In this document: positions 57,494 to 64,000 of the stretch, piece after piece
How the letters are laid out: each line of letters begins with the position of its first letter
Position numbering within the stretch: position 1 is the first letter of the stretch
DNA from: Nocardioides sp. Soil805
GTDB taxonomy: Bacteria > Actinomycetota > Actinomycetes > Propionibacteriales > Nocardioidaceae
Length of the DNA: 64,000 nt
Assembly: GCF_001429625.1 (NCBI RefSeq)
Contig: NZ_LMSU01000002.1
Coordinates: 1 to 64,000, forward strand
Direction of reading: 5' to 3'
Program-made: the position numbers and the translations under genes
Notes under the pieces: model-generated
The model's database searches: none
What the model saw: the letters and a program-made list of their open reading frames with translations, nothing else
What the model was told of the DNA's origin: nothing

Positions 57494-58162
57494 ATGGGCG
57501 CCCCGCACGGGCACCGGCTGCACTTCCACGGCCACTCCCCGCTCCACCGGGCTCCGGCCCACCTCAAGGTGGCCGGCCTCGTCGGCTTCATGCTCGTCGT
57601 CGTGGCGACGCCGCTGGCGTGGGCGCCGTCCTTCGCGGCGTACGCCGTCGTGCTCGGCGTCCTGGTCGCCGTGTCGGGCGTGCCGGTGGCCTACCTGGCG
57701 CGGCGCATGGTCGTCGAGACCCCGGTGCTGGTCTTCGCCGCGGTGCTGCCGTTCGTCGCCTCGGGGCCCGAGGTCGAGGTCGCCGGGGTGTCGCTGAGCG
57801 AGCCGGGCCTGCTCGCCGCCGCCGGGCTGCTCACCAAGGCCACCCTGGGTGTCCTCGCCAGCCTGCTGCTCGCCGCCACGACCGATCCGCGTGACCTCCT
57901 CGCCGGGCTCGAGCGGCTCCGCGTGCCCAGCCAGCTCGTGCAGATCATGGGGTTCATGGTCCGCTACCTCGAGATCGTCACCGACGAGCTGCGCCGGATG
58001 AGGACCGCTCGCGAGTCCCGCGGTTTCACCGCCCGCGACCCGCGGCACTGGCCGGTGCTGGGGCGCTCGGTCGGCGCCCTGTTCATCCGCTCCTTCGAGC
58101 GCGGCGAGCGGGTGCACCTGGCGATGATCGCCCGCGGGTACGACGGCAGCGCACGCCGATGA
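57494..58162 (+). CDS. cbiQ: ECF transporter T component CbiQ
   Basis: 222 residues from ATG 57494 (GTG 57470 possible). Five or so membrane helices and the coupling motifs ARESRGF and ARGYDGSARR that contact the ATPase. The N-terminus HGHRLHFHGHSPLHR is rich in histidine, which may stand in for the missing CbiN or bind metal. Its end overlaps cbiO by four bases. Confidence 0.92.
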   Translation: MGAPHGHRLHFHGHSPLHRAPAHLKVAGLVGFMLVVVATPLAWAPSFAAYAVVLGVLVAVSGVPVAYLARRMVVETPVLVFAAVLPFVASGPEVEVAGVSLSEPGLLAAAGLLTKATLGVLASLLLAATTDPRDLLAGLERLRVPSQLVQIMGFMVRYLEIVTDELRRMRTARESRGFTARDPRHWPVLGRSVGALFIRSFERGERVHLAMIARGYDGSARR

Positions 58163-58899
58163 GCACCCCCGTCCTCGACCTGCAGTCGGTGGCGTTCGCC
58201 TACCCCGACGGCCACCAGGCGCTCTTCGGCGTCGACCTGCACGTGCACCGGGGCGAGCGGGTGGCCGTCCTGGGACCGAACGGCGCCGGCAAGACCACGC
58301 TCGTGCTCCACCTCAACGGCATCCTGGCGCCGGGTCGCGGCACGGTGCGCGTGTCCGGCCTGCCGGTGGTCAAGGAGAACCTGGCCGAGGTCCGCCGCCG
58401 CGTGGGCATCGTCTTCCAGGACCCCGACGACCAGCTCTTCATGGGCAGCGTCCGCGACGACGTCGCCTTCGGCCCGCGCAACCTCGGGATCCGTGGCGCC
58501 GAGCTCGACCGACGGGTGATGGCCGCGCTCGACATGGTGGGCATGGCCGACTTCGTCGACCGTCCTCCGCACCACCTGTCCTTCGGCCAGCGACGCCGCG
58601 TGGCGGTGGCGACCGTGCTCGTGATGGAGCCGGAGATCATCGTGCTCGACGAGCCGAGCTCGAACCTCGACCCCGCGTCGCGCCGCGAGCTCGCCGACAT
58701 CCTCACCGGCCTCGACGTCACCTTGATGATGGTCACCCACGACCTGCCCTACGCCCTGCAGCTGTGCCCCCGGGCGGTCGTGCTCTCCGACGGCGTCATC
58801 GCCGCACAGGGTCGGACCCTCGACATCCTCACCGACGACGCCCTGATGGCGGCCCACCGTCTCGAGCTGCCCTACGGGTTCGACCCGCACCGGTGCTGA
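58159..58899 (+). CDS. cbiO: ECF transporter ATPase CbiO
   Basis: 246 residues, ATGA overlap with cbiQ. Walker A GPNGAGKTT, Q-loop VFQDPDDQLF (the DDQLF form is typical of ECF ATPases), signature LSFGQRRRVA, Walker B IIVLDEPSSN and H-loop VTHDLPY. Completes the CbiMQO importer. Confidence 0.95.
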   Translation: MSTPVLDLQSVAFAYPDGHQALFGVDLHVHRGERVAVLGPNGAGKTTLVLHLNGILAPGRGTVRVSGLPVVKENLAEVRRRVGIVFQDPDDQLFMGSVRDDVAFGPRNLGIRGAELDRRVMAALDMVGMADFVDRPPHHLSFGQRRRVAVATVLVMEPEIIVLDEPSSNLDPASRRELADILTGLDVTLMMVTHDLPYALQLCPRAVVLSDGVIAAQGRTLDILTDDALMAAHRLELPYGFDPHRC

Positions 58900-58948
58900 C
58901 CCGGGATCCGGGCACGGCTCCGCGCCGATCCGGGTTGGGCGGCCCCGT

Positions 58949-58954
58949 TAGGTT
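58949..58954 (+). promoter_or_regulatory. Leaderless -10 box of 46-residue gene
   Basis: TAGGTT six bases before the ATG at 58961. Confidence 0.5.
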
Positions 58955-58960
58955 GCCGGC

Positions 58961-59101
58961 ATGGGATTCATGAAGAAGGCCGGCGCCCTCGGAGTCGCCA
59001 AGATGGTGTTCGACGAGGCGCGCAAGCCCCACAACCAGGCGAAGATCAAGCAGGCCGTGCAGCAGCTCAAGGACCGGCGCAACCAGCCTCCCGCCCGCTG
59101 A
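58961..59101 (+). CDS. 46-residue basic small protein
   Basis: MGFMKKAGALGVAKMVFDEA... ending RNQPPAR; one amphipathic then one charged helix. The leaderless box at the right spacing and good codon use support expression. Could associate with membrane or nucleic acid; function unknown. Confidence 0.65.
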   Translation: MGFMKKAGALGVAKMVFDEARKPHNQAKIKQAVQQLKDRRNQPPAR

Positions 59102-59123
59102 GCCCCGGGGGCCGCGTCCTCGC

Positions 59124-59291
59124 CTAGAGGTTCCGGGGGAGTGCCTCGAGGACGGCGTCGGCGGCACGCAGTCCCACGATCAGCGTCGCGGCGCAACCGG
59201 CCACGACCGCCCCGCCGCAGACCGCCAGGATGTGACCCTCGGTCCAGCCCGAGAGCTCGGCCAGTGAGCTGAGGTACGGCGTCGGGGGCAT
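59124..59291 (-). CDS. 55-residue small membrane protein
   Basis: MPPTPYLSSLAELSGWTEG then one hydrophobic segment (about 20-45) and a short tail. GGAG lies eight bases before the ATG. No family recognised; it could be chance, but the codon pattern and ribosome site favour a gene. Confidence 0.5.
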   Translation of the reverse strand: MPPTPYLSSLAELSGWTEGHILAVCGGAVVAGCAATLIVGLRAADAVLEALPRNL

Positions 59292-59385
59292 GGTGGGCTC
59301 CGTTCCTGGGCGGGACCCCACCGTGTCCCGCCTCCGTCCCCGACGCCTCCCCCGCAGCGGGTGAGGGTGCGTGCGGTGGGCCGGC

Positions 59386-60357
59386 TCAGAACACCCGCGC
59401 CCCGACGCCCCAGGCGTCGAGCGAGGCCTGGGAGCTGTCGATGCGCCAGTCCGCCTCCTTGAGCAGCGAGAACCACGTGACGCCCCGGACCTCGGGGTGC
59501 GCCGCCAGCCAGCCCCACATGTCGCTGATCCAGGCGGCCTTGTCGCCGCCGGCGCCCTCGGGGGCGGCGGTCTCGGTGACGTGCACCGGTCGGGTGCTGA
59601 TCGACCCGAGCTCGGCGACGCCCGGGCCGAAGACGTCGGCGAACGACTGCCACGTGGACCACGGCTGCGTGGTGCCCCAGTTGTAGCCGTCCAGGCCGAC
59701 CCGTCCGACGTAGCTGTCGCCGGGGTAGAGCGACGCCAGGGGGGTGGAGCCGGGGTAGGGCACGTTGGCCGACCAGCTCCACGTCACGGTGGTGACCTTG
59801 GCCCGGCGGAACAGGTCGACGACGTGGCGCCAGGCGGCCGCGTGGTCGCCGGGGCCGTTGCCGTTGACACCCTCCGCCCACGGGTACCAGTCGCCGTTCA
59901 TCTCGTGCGCGAACCGGATGACCAGCGGCTGGCCCCACGACTTCACCTGCGTCGCCCACCGCTTGATGTAGGCGTCGTGCTGGCCGGTGGTGATGGTGTC
60001 GAGGGCGTACGCCGGCTGCTCCGGGCCCGCGGCCGGGTCCCAGGGCTCCCACGTCAGCTCCGGCACGGCACCCGCCGCGATGATGCGCGACGCGTCGGCG
60101 GCCGGGAAGTCGCCCCCGTCCGACCACGCGGAGTAGAAGGTGACCTGGTCGAGGTCGGCGCCGGTGCGGCTGGAGACGGACAGCGCCTCGGACAGGTCCG
60201 TGGGGGCACCGGCGACCGCGATCCCCACGACGCGCTCCTCGGCGGGAGCGGGCTGCGGGGCGGTGGGCCTCGCGGCGGACGCGGGCGCGCCGAGGGCGGC
60301 GGCCGTCACCACGCCCAGGGCGAGCGCGGCGAGGAGGTACGGGCGGCGGATCTGCAT
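59386..60357 (-). CDS. Secreted GH26-like hydrolase
   Basis: 323 residues. Signal peptide with APASA-A cleavage near residue 28. Catalytic Glu152 in RFAHEMNGDWYPW and Glu262 in VHVTETAAPEG match the GH26 acid and nucleophile. Same class as the protein at 19410 (both have GLDG(F/Y)NWG and a final DWRI(D/E)SS motif) but secreted free. GGAGG precedes the ATG. Stands alone. Confidence 0.85.
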   Translation of the reverse strand: MQIRRPYLLAALALGVVTAAALGAPASAARPTAPQPAPAEERVVGIAVAGAPTDLSEALSVSSRTGADLDQVTFYSAWSDGGDFPAADASRIIAAGAVPELTWEPWDPAAGPEQPAYALDTITTGQHDAYIKRWATQVKSWGQPLVIRFAHEMNGDWYPWAEGVNGNGPGDHAAAWRHVVDLFRRAKVTTVTWSWSANVPYPGSTPLASLYPGDSYVGRVGLDGYNWGTTQPWSTWQSFADVFGPGVAELGSISTRPVHVTETAAPEGAGGDKAAWISDMWGWLAAHPEVRGVTWFSLLKEADWRIDSSQASLDAWGVGARVF

Positions 60358-60538
60358 CGGGAGGCCTCCGAGTGGGCGTCTTGCCGGTTCCTTGAGGAAC
60401 CGTAGGTGTCCTCGGGTCACCCCGCTGTCGAACACGTGAATCCGTCGGGGAGCACGCGCGTCACCCGTTCACGGGAAAAGCCCGCGCGAACGACCCGAGT
60501 CGTGCCGGGGTGGCCAAGGCTGGTGACCGGAGGCGCTC

Positions 60539-61087
60539 ATGACCATCACCATCACCCACCCCGGTGCCGCACTGCTCGCGCCCGCGCTCGACACCCTCGC
60601 CGACGTCGTCTCCGGTGACTGGGCCAGCGCCGCGCGGCTGTGCGCCGTACGACTCGACGACCCCGCCTCCTGCGGCTTCGACCTCGACGTCGTCGCTGTC
60701 CGCGCCGGGGTCGTCCGCAGCCCTCGGCAGGCCTACGACTACCGCGTGCACCACCGGTTCCTCGTCGTGGACGAGCACCCGGCCGTCGTCGCCGCCGCCC
60801 TCGACCTCTACGTCAGGCTCTGGACCGGCCAGTGGGACACCATCGAGCAGGTCGCCCCGACCCGCACGCGGCCGATCACCGGCTGGCGTCCGCTCGAGCT
60901 GCTCGAGGCCCGGATCCGCCACCAGCTCCCCGACACCTGGTCGGGTCGCCCGTACGCCGCCCAGAGCCTGTTCCTCGCCCCGCCCACGGCGCGACTGGCC
61001 CACCAGGTCCTCACCGAGCTCGACGGGGGCGTCCCGCCACACCAGTACGACGTCCCGGCCGGGCCGGCCGCCGTGCACGTCACCTGA
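60539..61087 (+). CDS. Hypothetical protein, 182 residues
   Basis: Soluble, Trp- and His-containing (YDYRVHHRFLVVDEHPAVVAAALDLYVRLWTGQWDTIEQV). No family recognised. TGACCGGAGGCGCTC places GGAGG six bases before the ATG. Convergent with the serine hydrolase gene. Confidence 0.7.
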   Translation: MTITITHPGAALLAPALDTLADVVSGDWASAARLCAVRLDDPASCGFDLDVVAVRAGVVRSPRQAYDYRVHHRFLVVDEHPAVVAAALDLYVRLWTGQWDTIEQVAPTRTRPITGWRPLELLEARIRHQLPDTWSGRPYAAQSLFLAPPTARLAHQVLTELDGGVPPHQYDVPAGPAAVHVT

Positions 61088-61105
61088 CCGGCCTCGGACT
61101 CGGCC

Positions 61106-62119
61106 TCAGTCGCCGAGGCGTTCGTCGAGGAGCGTGACGAGCGGCCAGGAGCCACGCGACCAGTTCGAGACGACCGTCCAGGTGAGCGCCGTCGAGGGCT
61201 GGTGCATGCTCGTGAACGACACCCCCGCGTCGTACCCCTCCAGCCACGCCGCGTCGCGGATCGCGCTGAGGTGGATGCCCAGGCCGTAGCGCCTCGACTC
61301 CTCCGGCCAGTCGCTGTGCGGTCGCAGCATCTCGGCGACCAGCGCAGGTCCGACGATCCGTCCCGCCATCAGCGCCGACCACAGCGCGTGGACGTCGGCC
61401 ACGGTCGTGTAGGCGCCGCCGTCCCCGCTGCCGCGGACCGGGAGGTGCAGGACGTTGGTCCGCAGGCCGTCCACGGCGAGGTAGCCGCGGGCGGCACTCC
61501 CGGGGAGCTCGTCGGAGCGCAGGAACCCGGTGTCGACCATGCCGGCCGGCTCGCACACGAGCGTGCGGACCAGCTCGTGGAAGTCGACGCCCGACGCGCG
61601 CTCGACCAGCAGCGCCAGCACGACGTAGCCCCCGTTGCAGTAGGCGAACCGCTCCCCGGCCGGCGACACGGTCGGGTGCCCGTCCAGCTCCGGCAGGAAC
61701 TGCTCGGTCGTCGCGAGCGCATGGACCGGGACGGTCAGGACGTAGTCGGTGATGTCGCCGCCGGCCGTCTCGTCGAGGTAGTCGCCGATGCCGGAGCGGT
61801 GGGCGAGCAGGTGCTCGACGGTGACGTCGTCGGCGATCAGCGGCAGGTCGGCGCCGAGGAGCGACCGGGCGGTCGTGCCCAGCGCGAGCGTGCCGCGCTC
61901 GACCAGGGCCATCACGACCAGCGCGGTGAGGGTCTTGGAGCCGCTGGCCATCGCGAGCCGGGTGTCGACGGTGTTCGGGACCCGGTGAGCCCGGTCGGCG
62001 TACCCGTGGGCGACGCAGACCTCCGTCGCGCCGGCGCGGTCGACGCGGACCACGCCGGAGAAGCCGGTGCGCTCCGCGACGTCGGCGATCGCCGCCCGCA
62101 ACGACTCGCTGTCGGCCAC
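61106..62119 (-). CDS. Serine hydrolase, beta-lactamase family
   Basis: 337 residues, GTG start, no signal peptide. Class C/DD-peptidase fold: SxxK in ASGSKTLTAL (Ser near 59), Tyr in FAYCNGGYVVLA and VRGSGDGGAYTT toward the third motif. Likely cytoplasmic esterase or peptidase, not a secreted beta-lactamase. Four bases downstream of the VOC gene; the two are probably cotranscribed. Confidence 0.92.
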   Translation of the reverse strand: MADSESLRAAIADVAERTGFSGVVRVDRAGATEVCVAHGYADRAHRVPNTVDTRLAMASGSKTLTALVVMALVERGTLALGTTARSLLGADLPLIADDVTVEHLLAHRSGIGDYLDETAGGDITDYVLTVPVHALATTEQFLPELDGHPTVSPAGERFAYCNGGYVVLALLVERASGVDFHELVRTLVCEPAGMVDTGFLRSDELPGSAARGYLAVDGLRTNVLHLPVRGSGDGGAYTTVADVHALWSALMAGRIVGPALVAEMLRPHSDWPEESRRYGLGIHLSAIRDAAWLEGYDAGVSFTSMHQPSTALTWTVVSNWSRGSWPLVTLLDERLGD

Positions 62120-62123
62120 GGGC

Positions 62124-62825
62124 TCAGGCCAGGCCCGACGGCGCCGCGGCCGCGGGCGGAGGAAAGACGCAGAACTCGTTGCCCTCCGGGTCGGCGAGCA
62201 CCGTCCAGTGCGGCTGGTCCCACAGCCGCGTCGCCCCGCGTGCGAGGAGGTCGTCGACGCGACCCACGACGTCCCAGTGCACCCGGTTGGGCTCGGTCCG
62301 CGGCTCGGGGACCGGCGCGAAGTCGAGCGTCATCCGCTCGTCGACGGCGACGCCGGTGAGCGTCCAGCAGTCGTGCTCGGCGAGGTACGTCGGCTCCGCG
62401 CCGAACAGCCCACCCCACCACCGCGCCACCAGCTCGTGGTCGCCGCAGTCGATGCCGATGCCGTGGATGCGGTACGCCGGCAGCTGCTCGGGGCCGCGGA
62501 CGAACGCGCAGAACTCGTTGCCCTCCGGGTCGGCCATCACGGTCCACCCCAGGCCGGTCTCCTCCGCCGGTGCGAGCACCGTGGCGCCCAGGCCGACCAG
62601 CTCCTCGACCGACGCGCAGTCGACGTCGAGGTGCACGCGGTTCTTGACGCGGTGCGGCCGGTCGACGGGGTTGACCCACAGGGAGTGACGCGGGGTCGGT
62701 CCGGCGAGCCGGGCCGGTGCCTCGCCGTCGGCGACCTCGAGCCCGCTGACCGCGGCCCAGAACTGGGACTCGACGCCGACGTCCACCGCGTCGATGCACA
62801 GGTCCTGCCACGTCACGAGGCTCAT
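62124..62825 (-). CDS. VOC (glyoxalase-like) two-domain protein
   Basis: 233 residues. Two copies of a glyoxalase_6-type domain of about 115 residues; each ends with NEFC and has (V/L)ADPEGNEFC. Metal-binding residues of true glyoxalase I are only partly kept, so binding or an unknown lyase/dioxygenase role is likely. ATG 62825 chosen; a TTG four codons upstream is possible. Confidence 0.9.
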   Translation of the reverse strand: MSLVTWQDLCIDAVDVGVESQFWAAVSGLEVADGEAPARLAGPTPRHSLWVNPVDRPHRVKNRVHLDVDCASVEELVGLGATVLAPAEETGLGWTVMADPEGNEFCAFVRGPEQLPAYRIHGIGIDCGDHELVARWWGGLFGAEPTYLAEHDCWTLTGVAVDERMTLDFAPVPEPRTEPNRVHWDVVGRVDDLLARGATRLWDQPHWTVLADPEGNEFCVFPPPAAAAPSGLA

Positions 62826-62877
62826 GTCGCCAGTCAATCAGGAAGGCGGCGTCGGGTCAGCCCCCATCGGGGGTGCC

Positions 62878-62883
62878 TATGCT
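62878..62883 (+). promoter_or_regulatory. Leaderless -10 box of fabH-type gene
   Basis: TATGCT six bases before the ATG at 62890. Confidence 0.5.
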
Positions 62884-62889
62884 CGCGAC

Positions 62890-63891
62890 ATGACGATCCG
62901 ACAGGCCACCGAACTGACGCACGCAGCGATGCTGGGACTCGGCGTCCACCGACCCGAGCGGGTCGTCACCAACGACGAGATCTGCGAGGTCCTGGACTCG
63001 AACGACGAGTGGATCCAGAGCCGGTCGGGGATCAGGACGCGGCGCTTCGCCGGCCCGGACGAGACCCTGATCGGGATGGCGACCAGCGCCGCCGAGCGCG
63101 CGCTCGCCGTCTCGGGCGTGGGCGCGGACCAGCTCGGCTGCGTCATCGTCGCCACGTCGACGCACCCCGAGCACACGCCCGCGTCGGCCCCGCAGGTCGC
63201 GACCCGGCTCGGCTCGACGGCGGCGGCGTTCGACGTCTCCGCCGGGTGCGCGGGCTTCTGCCACGCCCTCAACCTGGCGTCCTCGATGGTCCGCTCCGGC
63301 GCGGAGGAGTACGTGCTGGTCGTCGGGGTCGAGCAGCTGAGCCGCTTCATGGACCCCACCGACCGTGGGACGGCGTTCATCTTCGCCGACGGGGCCGGCG
63401 CGGTCGTCGTGGGACCTGCGGAGGCGACGGGCATCGGGCCGACCGCCTGGGGCTCGGACGGCTCGCAGGCGCACGTCATCAACCAGACGCCGAGCTGCCT
63501 GCCCGCGCACGGCGAGAAGTCCGACCACCCCGTCGTACAGATGGAGGGCACCGCGGTCTTCCGCTGGGCCCCGTTCGCGATGGCCGAGGTCGCGCACGAG
63601 GCGCTCGCCGGTGCCGGGGTGGCGGTCGACGACCTCGACGCCTTCATCCCGCACCAGGCCAACCTGCGCATCACCCAGACGCTCTCGCGCAACATCAAGC
63701 TGCCCGAGTCGGTGGCCGTCGCCACGGACGTCGTGGACTCCGGCAACACCTCGGCGGCCTCCGTGCCGCTCGCGATGGAGGCCATGCTCCGCAAGGGCGA
63801 GGCGAAGGCCGGGGACCTGGCGCTGCTCATCGCGTTCGGGGCGGGCCTGAGCTACGCCGGCCAGGTCGTCACGCTGCCGCCGCACGAGTAG
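62890..63891 (+). CDS. fabH: Beta-ketoacyl-ACP synthase III
   Basis: 333 residues. Condenses acyl-CoA with malonyl-ACP to begin fatty-acid synthesis. Catalytic triad Cys120 (SAGCAGF), His255 (IPHQAN) and Asn286 (SGNTSAAS); IQSRSGIRTRRFA near the N-terminus is the family CoA region. It is not in a fab cluster here, so it may serve a secondary lipid or polyketide. Followed by the second hairpin element. Confidence 0.93.
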   Translation: MTIRQATELTHAAMLGLGVHRPERVVTNDEICEVLDSNDEWIQSRSGIRTRRFAGPDETLIGMATSAAERALAVSGVGADQLGCVIVATSTHPEHTPASAPQVATRLGSTAAAFDVSAGCAGFCHALNLASSMVRSGAEEYVLVVGVEQLSRFMDPTDRGTAFIFADGAGAVVVGPAEATGIGPTAWGSDGSQAHVINQTPSCLPAHGEKSDHPVVQMEGTAVFRWAPFAMAEVAHEALAGAGVAVDDLDAFIPHQANLRITQTLSRNIKLPESVAVATDVVDSGNTSAASVPLAMEAMLRKGEAKAGDLALLIAFGAGLSYAGQVVTLPPHE

Positions 63892-63904
63892 GCGGCCCCG
63901 GCGT

Positions 63905-63971
63905 GCGGTAGTCCGTGACGATCGGACCCCGGGATCGCCGGATCGAGGGTCCGTTCGTCACGGACTACCCC
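63905..63971. repeat. 67-bp hairpin element, copy 2
   Basis: Arms 63905-63928 and 63948-63971 around a 19-base loop (63929-63947), same sequence family and size as 28287-28353. The single internal mismatch is at the same place but T-T instead of A-A, and a G-to-C change adds one near the base. Lies 14 bases after the fabH stop. Confidence 0.85.
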
Positions 63972-64000
63972 GGCGAGGGCGACCGCGTCCGCCCGCGAGC

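Overview
The window is GC-rich, densely coded chromosomal DNA from an actinobacterium, most like Nocardioides or another Nocardioidaceae. The signs are strong GC bias at third codon positions, GTG and TTG starts, a DUF222/HNH endonuclease, a class E sortase with an LAxTG substrate, HspR-type and Nur-type operators, and many genes that look leaderless ((T/C)ANNNT, six or seven bases, then ATG/GTG). No rRNA, tRNA, CRISPR array, prophage or transposase was seen. Gene calls rest on reading proteins and DNA by eye; no database search was run.

Layout. 0.2-10.4 kb: a DUF6929-like protein, Lon protease, a secreted CHAP hydrolase with Ig-like repeats, a double cupredoxin, an HNH endonuclease, a HIT-like protein and an unusual SDR. 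10.5-18.2 kb: a LuxR-type regulator divergent from a four-gene ABC/FtsX-type exporter operon. 18.5-22.5 kb: an orphan OmpR-type regulator with Glu at the phosphorylation site, a secreted GH26-like hydrolase, and an operon of a synthase-like GT2, a 51-residue LAVTG peptide and a class E sortase. 11-bp-phased TTGAC repeats lie upstream of both the GH26 gene and the GT2 operon. This is the best candidate for an undescribed system: a polysaccharide synthase coupled to a sortase and a minimal anchor peptide. 22.5-28.3 kb: acetyltransferase, DEAD-box helicase, YceI protein, a small protein and a succinate-semialdehyde-type dehydrogenase. 28.3-33.0 kb: a glycerolipid module (GlpD, TetR, AGPS-like flavoprotein, DagK-like kinase) built around a 17-bp divergent promoter. 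33.2-41.1 kb: HIT, pirin, GH1 glucosidase, then a sulfotransferase and three glycosyltransferases in a tight operon. 41.2-51.3 kb: mostly single genes (acetyltransferases including an AAC(2')-like one, phosphotransferase, P-loop kinase, nucleotide-sugar dehydrogenase, Ig-repeat secreted protein, MalY-like aminotransferase, second LuxR regulator). 51.6-58.9 kb: PPOX protein, DUF4331 protein, TPR protein, His-rich NicO-type transporter and cbiMQO behind a Nur-type operator. 59-64 kb: small proteins, a second GH26-like protein, serine hydrolase, VOC protein and FabH-type synthase.

Repeats are the second theme. A 32-33 bp tandem repeat occurs at three loci, always in the same sense as, and starting at, the 3' end of the upstream gene; in one it places the stop codon in a hairpin loop and in another it encodes the last residues of the protein. 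A separate 67-bp hairpin element occurs twice, with a conserved internal mismatch. A 36-bp palindromic repeat is inserted in frame inside a glycosyltransferase.
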